From Chryseobacterium sp. ON_d1 (GTDB lineage Bacteria > Bacteroidota > Bacteroidia > Flavobacteriales > Weeksellaceae): DNA of 64,000 bases. Positions 51,278-59,282 of the stretch are shown here, piece after piece (the stretch's first letter is position 1; each line of letters opens with the position of its first letter). The stretch lies in NCBI RefSeq assembly GCF_006829085.1, contig NZ_BJTC01000016.1, positions 62,001 through 126,000 of the forward strand, read 5' to 3'. Below the pieces are notes generated by a model. The model had not been told where the DNA came from. It was given only the letters and a program-made list of their open reading frames with translations, and did not search any database. A program made the translations under genes and the position numbers.

Positions 51278-51358
51278 TTTCGTATTTTAGTGAATATAAT
51301 ATTGATAATCAAATTGATCTCAATATTAGTCACCTTCTAACATACTAATGAAAACTTT

Positions 51359-52933
51359 ATGCAAATCGCCGATTTATATATCCGAGTTTCAACGGATGAA
51401 CAAGCTGATAAAGGTTATTCACAGCGCGATCAGGAAGAGCGCCTTCGCAAACATTGCAATAGTCAAAATATTCAAATCGATCGGGTAATTTTTGAGGATC
51501 ATTCTGCAAAAACTTTCGACAGACCAGAGTGGAAGAAATATATGTTTAGCTTCAGAAGAGGCAAGCCTGCTAAAGAAGTTAGACTTCTTTTGTTTACTAA
51601 ATGGGATAGGTTTAGCCGTAATACAAGCGAAGCTTACCAGATGATCTCTAAACTTACTAAGTTAAATATTTCTCCTCAGGCTATTGAGCAGCCTTTAGAC
51701 TTGAGAGTTCCTGAAAATAAACTTTTATTGGCTATATATCTTTCAACTCCTGAAGTAGAAAATGATCGTCGTGCATTGAATGTTATTTATGGTATGCGCA
51801 GAGCCATTAAAGAAGGCAGAATGATGGGAACTGCGCCTTACGGATATATCAATAAGTGCACGGAAGATGGCAGAAAATATGTGGCAGTAAAAGAACCTGA
51901 GGCCTCTAACATCATCTGGGCCTTTAAGGAAGTAGCGAAGGGACATCTCCCAAGTGCAAAAGTTAGAGAGCTAATGAATAAAAGGGAGGGTAGGAAGCTC
52001 ACACGTAATTCTTTTCTTGAGGCTCTTCGCAATGTAGTTTATTGTGGTAATATTGTCCTAAAAGCACATGGTGATGAAGAAGAGAGAATTATTAAAGGCA
52101 AACATGAGCCTTTAATCTCAGAAGAACTTTTTATGAAAGTTCAACATATACTCAGAAGGAAAAGCAATAAAGATATTTTTTTACCGGGAGGTAGGGTCAT
52201 CAATGAAGACAGGTATCCTCTGCGCGGATTACTGCTATGCCCAAAATGTGGAAAAAATTTAACTGCAAGTAGTGCTAAAGGAAGGTCAAAGCATTACTAC
52301 TATTACCATTGTACCTTAGCATGTGGCTTCCGTCACAACTCTGAAATAGTTAATGAACTATTTGAGGCAGAACTTTCAAAATTTGAGTTTATTCCAGCAT
52401 TTGCAAATTTGTTAAAAACTATAATGATGAAAAATTTTTCAAGTGTTACGGACGGTCTTGATGATGAGCGAAAAATACTGACTGAGCAAGTCACCAGAAT
52501 TGAACAAAAGATAGCAAAAGCAAGAGATTTATATCTGGAAGATAAATTAGATGAAGAGGATTTTAGAGCTGTGAAGACAAAAAATAAGGATGAACTTGAC
52601 CGACTCTTATTCAAACTCAATTCGATAAAGCAAACCAAGAAGGATAATAACGTAGAACTTAAGCTGGATGCGGCTTTGAAGGCTGTTACGAAAATTTCTG
52701 AGAGATATAAAAAAGCAGATTCAGTAGACAAAAGAGCTATAATTGGTTTGATATATCCTGAAAAGTTAACCTTTGACGGCGAGAATTTTCAAACCGCAAA
52801 AATCAATACTTTTGTATATACTATCTTTCTGATAAAGAAGGAATTAGGAAATAAAAAAAACCGACAAAGAAGTGAAAAATCTTCAAATGTCGGTTTTGTG
52901 ACCTCGACAGGATTCAAACCTGTAACCTTCTGA
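51359..52933 (+). CDS. Large serine recombinase (ICE integrase)
   Basis: This 524-residue protein has an N-terminal resolvase domain with the catalytic Ser11 in I-R-V-S-T-D-E-Q. A recombinase domain follows (about 160-260), then a zinc ribbon with C-P-K-C-G-K near 294 and H-C...C-G-F near 318. A coiled coil spans about 365-440. This is the architecture of serine integrases. The last part of the gene lies over the terminator of the adjacent minus-strand tRNA-Arg and about the first half of the reverse-complemented tRNA, so its C-terminal residues (V-T-S-T-G-F-K-P-V-T-F) are tRNA-derived. It is the only integrase-type gene visible in the element. Confidence 0.9.
   Translation: MQIADLYIRVSTDEQADKGYSQRDQEERLRKHCNSQNIQIDRVIFEDHSAKTFDRPEWKKYMFSFRRGKPAKEVRLLLFTKWDRFSRNTSEAYQMISKLTKLNISPQAIEQPLDLRVPENKLLLAIYLSTPEVENDRRALNVIYGMRRAIKEGRMMGTAPYGYINKCTEDGRKYVAVKEPEASNIIWAFKEVAKGHLPSAKVRELMNKREGRKLTRNSFLEALRNVVYCGNIVLKAHGDEEERIIKGKHEPLISEELFMKVQHILRRKSNKDIFLPGGRVINEDRYPLRGLLLCPKCGKNLTASSAKGRSKHYYYYHCTLACGFRHNSEIVNELFEAELSKFEFIPAFANLLKTIMMKNFSSVTDGLDDERKILTEQVTRIEQKIAKARDLYLEDKLDEEDFRAVKTKNKDELDRLLFKLNSIKQTKKDNNVELKLDAALKAVTKISERYKKADSVDKRAIIGLIYPEKLTFDGENFQTAKINTFVYTIFLIKKELGNKKNRQRSEKSSNVGFVTSTGFKPVTF
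52857..52897 (-). terminator. Terminator of tRNA-Arg, inside the recombinase coding region
   Basis: AAAACCGACA (52857-52866) and TGTCGGTTTT (52888-52897) form a 10-bp stem, with an inner GAAG/CTTC pairing. Read on the minus strand it is followed by a run of T. It begins 2 bp from the tRNA 3' end. The same DNA encodes part of the recombinase C-terminus on the plus strand. Confidence 0.8.
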
Positions 52934-52972
52934 GCCGTAATCAGATGCGCTATTCAGTTGCGCCACGAGGCC
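52899..52972 (-). tRNA. tRNA-Arg (anticodon ACG)
   Basis: The minus strand folds as a complete 74-nt cloverleaf: acceptor GGCCTCG/CGAGGTC (one G-U), D stem GCGC/GCGC, anticodon stem TCTGA/TCAGA with loop TTACGGC, and T stem ACAGG/CCTGT. CCA is not encoded. The D-loop has GA where GG is usual, and the T-loop is TTTGAAT, not TTCGAAT. It is the likely attachment site of the element, although the matching left-end copy is not in the window. Confidence 0.93.
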
Positions 52973-52999
52973 TTGTGTTTTCTTGTTGTTTAACGGTTG

Positions 53000-53007
53000 C
53001 AAATATA
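53000..53007 (-). promoter_or_regulatory. -7 box of tRNA-Arg
   Basis: The minus strand reads TATATTTG, a full match to TANNTTTG, 27 bp before the tRNA 5' end. No good -33 TTG was seen. Confidence 0.55.
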
Positions 53008-53031
53008 CCACTTTTTTCCGTTCTTTGAAAC

Positions 53032-54078
53032 ATGAAACAGAAAATTTTACTTTTATTTACGGTATTCTCGCTAATTGCCTGTAAAAGAGAAACAAAAAAT
53101 TCGTCCTCAGATTGGACAAATATCTCTAGCCGTACCCGGTTTAAAGAACATGAGGGAGTTTTGGAGCTGAAATCAGGAAATTTTAGTTATAACTTTAAAA
53201 AAAATCAAACTCCTTTTAAGAAAATTATTCTGCTGAATGCAAGTATGGCAGGGTATATTTCAGAGCTTGGAGCGGAAAATCTGATCATTGGAGTTTCCAG
53301 TCCGGAGTATATTTATTCGGATAAAATTCAGAGTCTGATTCAACAAGGGAAGATTCAAAATGTAGGGAGCGAACAGAAATATGATGTGGAAAAGATCATT
53401 TCTATGAAACCGGATGCTATTTTTACCAACCATATTGCCAGCTTTGACAATACGTATGAACTTTTAAAAAACAATGGCATCCAGGTGATATTCCTGGATG
53501 AATATATGGAGCAGAAGCCTTTGGAGAAAACAGCTTATATTAAACTTTTTGGAGAATTTTTAGGAAAAGAAAAAGAAGCGGAAACCAAATACAAAGAAGT
53601 TGAAAAAAATTACAGCAATCTGAAACAGCTTGCGTCAAAAGCAAAAGAAAAGCCTGTTGTCCTGGCCAACGAAATGTATGGCGATGTCTGGTATCTGCCA
53701 GGGGGGAATACTTCTGTAGCGCATTATATCTCGGATGCCAATGCCAATTATATCATGAAGGATAATAAAGATGAAAAAGCTTTAACCATGAGTTTTGAAG
53801 AAGTATATGCCAAAGCAAATGGAGTACAGTATTGGGTAAATGCCGGCAGCCACCCTTCGAAAAAAGAGATGCTGAGCATGAATCCATTCTATGGAAAGCT
53901 GGATGTATTCAATAAAGGGAAGATCTACACCATCGCAGGAAGAGAGAAATTAAAGGCAAATGACTTCTTTGAAAGTGGTGTGGTAAGAGCAGATCTGATT
54001 CTGAAAGACTATATCAAGATCTTCCATCCTGAACTTTTACCGGATTATCAGCTTACTTATATGAAAGAATTGCACTAA
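53032..54078 (+). CDS. ABC-transporter substrate-binding lipoprotein (BtuF/FhuD-like)
   Basis: This 348-residue protein has a lipoprotein signal (S-L-I-A-C, Cys at 17) and a helical-backbone metal-receptor fold: I-I-L-L-N-A-S-M near 65, I-I-G-V-S-S-P, then D-V-E-K-I-I-S-M-K-P-D-A-I and V-I-F-L-D-E-Y. The family binds cobalamin, haem or siderophores for uptake. It lies outside the element, 60 bp beyond the tRNA on the other strand, and has no adjacent permease in the window. Confidence 0.85.
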   Translation: MKQKILLLFTVFSLIACKRETKNSSSDWTNISSRTRFKEHEGVLELKSGNFSYNFKKNQTPFKKIILLNASMAGYISELGAENLIIGVSSPEYIYSDKIQSLIQQGKIQNVGSEQKYDVEKIISMKPDAIFTNHIASFDNTYELLKNNGIQVIFLDEYMEQKPLEKTAYIKLFGEFLGKEKEAETKYKEVEKNYSNLKQLASKAKEKPVVLANEMYGDVWYLPGGNTSVAHYISDANANYIMKDNKDEKALTMSFEEVYAKANGVQYWVNAGSHPSKKEMLSMNPFYGKLDVFNKGKIYTIAGREKLKANDFFESGVVRADLILKDYIKIFHPELLPDYQLTYMKELH

Positions 54079-54121
54079 CTCATACTATTTGCTTATTTTT
54101 GCCTTTCCTTTTTATCAAGTT

Positions 54122-54766
54122 ATGTGGAAAAAAATTAAACAGCTTATCTTCATCATTCTTGTTTTGAATGTAGTTTTTATCATCTGGGGTAGATTCTTTA
54201 ATCCACCGATTACCCTTACCCAGATAGGGGGGCTTTTTGAATATGGAAAACTGCATCGGGATTATATTTCCTATGACGAAATGGGGAATAATGTAAAAAA
54301 AGCAGTTATTGCATCCGAAGATCAGAAATTTTTTGACCATGACGGTTTTGATTATACAGCGATCGAAAAAGCCATGAAATATAATGAGAAAGGCAAAAAA
54401 ATAAGAGGAGGAAGCACCATTTCCCAACAGACTGCTAAGAATGTATTTTTATGGCAGGGCAGAAGCTGGGTAAGAAAAGGGCTGGAGGCTATCTATACTT
54501 TCATCATCGAAAAAGTATGGACTAAAGACATTATCCTTGAAAGATACCTGAATTCTATAGAAATGGGGCAGGGAGTATTTGGTGTGGAAGCGGCTGCACA
54601 ATATTATTTTGGGAAATCATCCAAAGATTTAAGTGCTTCAGATGCAGCCTGGATTGCTGCTGTATTGCCTAATCCAAAGAAGTATGATCCTAAAAATCCA
54701 TCACCTTATTTAAGAAAGAAGCACAATTGGATCATGAGACAGATGAGGAATGTAAGTTTGAAATAG
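54122..54766 (+). CDS. mtgA: Monofunctional peptidoglycan glycosyltransferase
   Basis: This 214-residue GT51-type enzyme has one N-terminal membrane helix (about 7-26). The catalytic motif E-D-Q-K-F-F lies near 62-67, followed by G-G-S-T-I-S-Q-Q-T-A-K-N-V-F and L-E-R-Y-L-N-S-I-E-M-G. It polymerises lipid II into glycan strands. I chose the ATG at 54122 (M-W-K-K-I-K), which gives a normal membrane anchor. Confidence 0.93.
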   Translation: MWKKIKQLIFIILVLNVVFIIWGRFFNPPITLTQIGGLFEYGKLHRDYISYDEMGNNVKKAVIASEDQKFFDHDGFDYTAIEKAMKYNEKGKKIRGGSTISQQTAKNVFLWQGRSWVRKGLEAIYTFIIEKVWTKDIILERYLNSIEMGQGVFGVEAAAQYYFGKSSKDLSASDAAWIAAVLPNPKKYDPKNPSPYLRKKHNWIMRQMRNVSLK

Positions 54767-54779
54767 TATCTTTGTACTA

Positions 54780-56810
54780 ATGAAATTCTTTAATTCCAGC
54801 ACAAATTTTGAGTCAGTTCTTAAAAAATATTTTTCTTTTAAGAACGAAACCCTTTCTTTAGAACCTTTTGCAGAGTTTTTAGAGACGATAAAAGAGGCTG
54901 ACTTTACAGATGTGCTCAATTTTTTCAGAAGCAATCCTAATTTTGCGGAAAACTTCAAATATTATATTCACAATATTTTCAGAGGACGACCATTCAATCT
55001 TTCCCTTACAGAAGCCAATATTCTTTCAGAAAATGCCTTTTTTCCTGAACTGAAAAAAAGAATACTGAATAAGGTTTTACCACCCGTTGAAAACGAAAAA
55101 ACGGTTTGGTATATGATCGATAATGTCAGCCTGAGACCGAAAAAAGATCTCACATATCTGCACAATCTTCCTGAGAATGAAATTGATGAATTTTTAAAAC
55201 TATTGGGAGCTTCGGATTTTATTATCCGTCCTAATGTGAAAAAAGAACTTATCTTCTCTATGAATATCCTTTCCTGGAGGGTTACAGGAATGGCCATGGA
55301 GGTGGAAGTGGTAAGAATGGCTCCTCAGTACAGAAATCTGGACAACCCGTTTCTTGCCCTTCAGAACGAACTGGAAACCTTAGCAGAAGATCTGGTAAAG
55401 GATCCATACCTGCAGCTGCACTCCAAAGATAGCAGATATAAACAGATTAAAATCTACGCAGAACAGTGTCTGGAGTTTGTCAATATTGCATTTAAAAATT
55501 CAGCTAAATATGGCATTTCAGGAAAAATTAATCAATCTCTGTTAAAAATACGGCAGCAGACTGAAAGGATTTTTGAGATTGCCCAGTTATTGGTTATTGA
55601 TACTGATGAAGATGTTCTGATAAAATCTAAACAGCTGGTTTTTAATATCCTGAATTATAAATCTCATAAAAATAATATTTCTGATCTCATCAATGACAGT
55701 ACGAGGCTGATCTCTCACCTTATTACCAATCATACTGCAGAAACCGGAACCCATTATATTACTTCCACCCGAAAGGAATATATGACCATGTTTTATAAGG
55801 CCAGTGGAGGAGGTATTATTGTTGGGGCTCTTTGTGTTCTGAAAATGCTTTACGGATATATTCCGGGAAGTGATTTTTCCCATGCTTTTCTGTACTCAAT
55901 GAATTATGCAATGGGATTTGTGATGATCTATCTGATGGGTTTTACCCTTGCTACAAAACAGCCTGCAATGACAGCGGCTACCATGACAAAAGTATTGTCT
56001 GAAGAAGGAAATGCCCAAAGAAATAATACAGAATTTGCCCATCTGGTATCCAAGCTATTCCGCAGTCAGTTTATTGCCTTTGTAGGAAATGTACTGCTGG
56101 CCTTTCCGGTAGCGCTTGCTATCATTTACGGCCTGGATGTATTCTTTTCCCAAAATCTGGCTGTAGAAAGATCCGACAAATTGTTAAAAGACCTTGATCC
56201 CTTTCAATCAAAAGCGATTCTGCATGCGAGTATTGCCGGGTTTTATCTTTTTATCTCCGGAATTATTTCCGGAAATATCGGTAACAATTCTGTTTTTTAT
56301 CAGATCCCTGAAAGAATTGCCAAAAATCTCTCCATCAGAAGCTTTTTCGGAAAAAAGTTTGCAAAAGGCCTGTCAAAGTATTATGCTAAAAACTGGCCGG
56401 GAATCATTTCTAATTTCTGGTTTGGGGTATTCCTGGGGGCTACGGCGCCGGTAGGAATGTTTTTCGGACTGGATCTCGATATCAGGCATATTACCTTTGC
56501 TGCCGGTAACTTTGCATTAGGATTATATGGAAAAGATTTTTCAGTAGACTCCTACACATTCTGGATATCTTTCTTAACAGTATTTCTGATCGGTTTCTTC
56601 AACTTTCTGGTGAGCTTCAGCTTATCCATGTTCCTTGCTTTCCGATCCAGAAAGATGAATTTCGGACAGGTGAGTGAGATCTATAAAGAAATTTTCAGGT
56701 ATTTTATGAAACACCCATTGAAATTCTTCCTGCCCCTGCGCTCCGGACTGGACAAAAAAGCAGATGACCTGATGAGCAGTACGATTTCCAATAAATCAGA
56801 AGAACATTGA
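54780..56810 (+). CDS. PF10136-type membrane protein (annotated site-specific recombinase)
   Basis: This 676-residue protein has a helical cytoplasmic N-terminal half and six or so membrane segments in the second half (for example about 345-365, 375-395, 430-455, 480-500, 540-560 and 590-625). Proteins of this family (PF10136, gcr-like) are labelled site-specific recombinases in databases, but the strongly membrane-embedded sequence has no recombinase motif. The gene is 13 bp after mtgA, so they may form an operon, and is unrelated to the ICE integrase. Confidence 0.8.
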   Translation: MKFFNSSTNFESVLKKYFSFKNETLSLEPFAEFLETIKEADFTDVLNFFRSNPNFAENFKYYIHNIFRGRPFNLSLTEANILSENAFFPELKKRILNKVLPPVENEKTVWYMIDNVSLRPKKDLTYLHNLPENEIDEFLKLLGASDFIIRPNVKKELIFSMNILSWRVTGMAMEVEVVRMAPQYRNLDNPFLALQNELETLAEDLVKDPYLQLHSKDSRYKQIKIYAEQCLEFVNIAFKNSAKYGISGKINQSLLKIRQQTERIFEIAQLLVIDTDEDVLIKSKQLVFNILNYKSHKNNISDLINDSTRLISHLITNHTAETGTHYITSTRKEYMTMFYKASGGGIIVGALCVLKMLYGYIPGSDFSHAFLYSMNYAMGFVMIYLMGFTLATKQPAMTAATMTKVLSEEGNAQRNNTEFAHLVSKLFRSQFIAFVGNVLLAFPVALAIIYGLDVFFSQNLAVERSDKLLKDLDPFQSKAILHASIAGFYLFISGIISGNIGNNSVFYQIPERIAKNLSIRSFFGKKFAKGLSKYYAKNWPGIISNFWFGVFLGATAPVGMFFGLDLDIRHITFAAGNFALGLYGKDFSVDSYTFWISFLTVFLIGFFNFLVSFSLSMFLAFRSRKMNFGQVSEIYKEIFRYFMKHPLKFFLPLRSGLDKKADDLMSSTISNKSEEH

Positions 56811-56821
56811 TCTTAATAAAT

Positions 56822-56856
56822 AAAAAATGCTGCCTCTCAGGCAGCATTTTTTCTAT
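56822..56856. terminator. Bidirectional terminator
   Basis: AAAAAATGCTGCCT (56822-56835) and AGGCAGCATTTTTT (56839-56852) form a perfect 14-bp stem with a 3-base loop, with A- and T-runs on both sides. It separates two convergent chromosomal genes. Confidence 0.9.
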
Positions 56857-56898
56857 TGCTATAGCTATTAAAGGCAAATAGGAAGTCATCAAAGAAGT

Positions 56899-57192
56899 TT
56901 ATACAATCTGTAGATCCCTGAATTTCTCAGCTCCGAATTTATCCTGAAACTTTTTGAGATAAAAGCTTTTACGCATTTTAAAATCATGTTTCAGCAACGG
57001 GGAATCAATGGTAATAATAATACATCCATTTTCAATATTGACACTTCTGATTTCTTTGAAAAGACTTTCATCAAGATATTCTTCAAGGAAATCTTTAATG
57101 TCAAAAGCAATAAGTTTATGTTCAAAACCATAAATTCTGGCAAAAGATTTTACCAGTTCAGAGGATTGATATTCACGTTTTTTCTTCTTCAT
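56899..57192 (-). CDS. DUF721 (DciA-like) protein
   Basis: This 97-residue protein starts with a Lys-rich tail. It has a central segment with I-T-I-D-S-P-L-L-K-H-D-F-K-M-R-K, the typical region of DUF721 proteins, some of which (DciA) assist loading of the replicative helicase. It precedes recF by 230 bp on its downstream side in the opposite sense of reading; both genes are on the minus strand with recF upstream. A recF neighbourhood supports this. Confidence 0.85.
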   Translation of the reverse strand: MKKKKREYQSSELVKSFARIYGFEHKLIAFDIKDFLEEYLDESLFKEIRSVNIENGCIIITIDSPLLKHDFKMRKSFYLKKFQDKFGAEKFRDLQIV

Positions 57193-57425
57193 AGTTGGGT
57201 TCGCGTTTCGAGGTGCGTGATTCGTAATTATGGAGTTCTGCGGTTTGGGTTTCGGGTTTTGTTTTTTTATTCCAAGTTTCTATAGCTCATATTATTTGTG
57301 TTTTTAGGATATTAAGTTAAGATAAAAAGTATTTCGATGATAAATAAATTTTTATCGTACAGATAAAGCGCGCAACTTTAACCTCGTATTTTATAAACCT
57401 GACATCTCGTACCTCGTATCCCGCA

Positions 57426-58505
57426 TTAAACTTCAAAAATGATACTTTCCTCATTAATTTTCTTCACGACACTTTCAGTACGTTCTCTGTGGGTATCGGT
57501 GATGAAAATCTGGCCAAAACTTTCTTTATTCACTAGCTCAATCAATTGGGAAACTCTGATGTCATCAAGCTTATCAAAAATATCATCAAGCAACAGAATA
57601 GGGGTCTTTTTCGTAAGCTCTTTGACAAGACTCATCTGAGCCAGTTTTAAAGAGATCAGAAAAGATTTCTGCTGCCCCTGAGATCCGATTTTCTTAATTA
57701 AAACATGGTCCATTTCGAAAAGAAGATCATCCTTATGAATTCCTTTTGAAGTATAGGTCAGCATGCGGTCTTTTTCAAGGCTTTCCTTTAAAAGATTTTC
57801 AAAGGAATCTGCCAGTAAATGAGATTCATAAATAACAGATACAGTTTCTTTTCCGCCGGAAATAATCTGATAGAAATTCTGAACAATGGGGTTCAGCTGT
57901 TCTACGAAATCCTTTCTTTTGTCAAATATTTTTGTCCCGAATCTGATGATCGGATCATCATAGATCTCCAGTGAATCTTTGTCCCAGGTTCTGTTCTTGG
58001 CAAAATATTTGAGCAGGGCATTTCGCTGCTGAATTGTCTTCTGATACTGAATGAGGTCAAAAAGATACTCTGAATCCGTCTGAGAGATCATGGCATCCAG
58101 AAACTTACGTCTGCTCTCCCCGGAATCCGAAATAAGATTGGAGTCATAAGGAGAAATCATAACGCTCGGAAGATAACCGATATGATCTGCAAGCCTGTCA
58201 TAGCTTTTATCATTTTTCTTAATTACCTTTTTGGCTTCTTTGGGCTGGGTAATTCTGATGATATCTTCGCTGTCTTCATTCCGGATTTCAGCATCAATGG
58301 TGAAAAAGTCCTCTTCATTTTTAATGTTGTTGAGGTCTGTATTGCCCAGAAAGCTTTTTCCCACCGATAAATAATGCAGTGCATCTAAAATATTGGTTTT
58401 TCCCACGCCGTTATTACCCACAAAACAGTTGATCTGCGGGGAGAATTCAAATTTTTTCTCAGAATGGTTTTTAAAATTGTAGAGGGAAAGCTTCTTGATA
58501 ATCAT
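57426..58505 (-). CDS. recF: DNA replication and repair protein RecF
   Basis: This 359-residue SMC-like ATPase has Walker A G-N-N-G-V-G-K-T at 30-37, a signature region S-Q-G-Q-Q-K-S-F near 270 and Walker B P-I-L-L-L-D-D-I-F-D near 303. RecF works with RecO and RecR to load RecA at gaps. Length and motifs are standard for the family. Confidence 0.95.
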   Translation of the reverse strand: MIIKKLSLYNFKNHSEKKFEFSPQINCFVGNNGVGKTNILDALHYLSVGKSFLGNTDLNNIKNEEDFFTIDAEIRNEDSEDIIRITQPKEAKKVIKKNDKSYDRLADHIGYLPSVMISPYDSNLISDSGESRRKFLDAMISQTDSEYLFDLIQYQKTIQQRNALLKYFAKNRTWDKDSLEIYDDPIIRFGTKIFDKRKDFVEQLNPIVQNFYQIISGGKETVSVIYESHLLADSFENLLKESLEKDRMLTYTSKGIHKDDLLFEMDHVLIKKIGSQGQQKSFLISLKLAQMSLVKELTKKTPILLLDDIFDKLDDIRVSQLIELVNKESFGQIFITDTHRERTESVVKKINEESIIFEV

Positions 58506-58508
58506 TCG

Positions 58509-59264
58509 TCAAAAATACTCCATTATTACTAAAAATAAAAAAGGAAGTGCAGAACACGTCTCCACTCCGAATGAAAAATAAGCATCATCTCTTTTATTTT
58601 CAGAGAAATAAATAAGAATATAAGTTATAATACTTGTTATAAAAAATGATAGAGCATAATGCAGTTCAAGATATAAAGTTGAAATGATGCTGCTGATGAA
58701 AACAAGAATATAGGCAATGTATTTGGTATTCTGAACCCCTATCAGCATAGGAAAGGTTTTTACGGTATCACTATTCATATCCCGGATATCAAAAGGAAGG
58801 ACCAGTGCTGTAATAAAGAAAAAACTGATCATAAAAATAGGAATGCTGAATTCAGGAAGCGTAAGCCAGCAGTTCACCAAAGCCCAAACCAATCCTACAT
58901 AAAAAACTTTCAGCAAAGGAATTTTTCTGATATAAACATCAAGAAAAAAGCTGTTATAAAGCAATCCGAGTACAACAATAATAAACCATTTCAGAAGTCT
59001 TATTTCATTATGATTATGAATGATTAAAAAAGCGCAAACGATTCCGGCTACTGCGTTTACAACCACTATTTTGAAGAAATGTTTGGTATATTGGTATTTG
59101 GTATAAAGATAGCCGCTGAAATAAGTGATGAAAATCAAAAGAACAGTAGGGAAACGGAATGTGTTTTGCTCTTTCATGAAAAATACTGCAAAAAGAGTTC
59201 CCATAAGGGAGACATACATTTGGCTGTCAATGACAGTTTTTTTCAGTACTTTTAAGATGTTCAT
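58509..59264 (-). CDS. UbiA-like polytopic membrane protein
   Basis: This 251-residue protein has seven or eight membrane segments. The loop P-F-D-I-R-D-M-N-S-D near 155-166 resembles the second Asp-rich motif of UbiA prenyltransferases, but the first motif is not clear. It lies 3 bp upstream of recF on the same strand, so they may be co-transcribed. Substrate unknown. Confidence 0.6.
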   Translation of the reverse strand: MNILKVLKKTVIDSQMYVSLMGTLFAVFFMKEQNTFRFPTVLLIFITYFSGYLYTKYQYTKHFFKIVVVNAVAGIVCAFLIIHNHNEIRLLKWFIIVVLGLLYNSFFLDVYIRKIPLLKVFYVGLVWALVNCWLTLPEFSIPIFMISFFFITALVLPFDIRDMNSDTVKTFPMLIGVQNTKYIAYILVFISSIISTLYLELHYALSFFITSIITYILIYFSENKRDDAYFSFGVETCSALPFLFLVIMEYF

Positions 59265-59282
59265 TTATCAAAATTAATATAT

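Noticed and set aside
54780..56810. Membrane protein labelled site-specific recombinase in databases as a possible mobile-element gene
   Set aside because: It is a polytopic membrane protein of the PF10136 type in a chromosomal setting and shows no recombinase catalytic motif.
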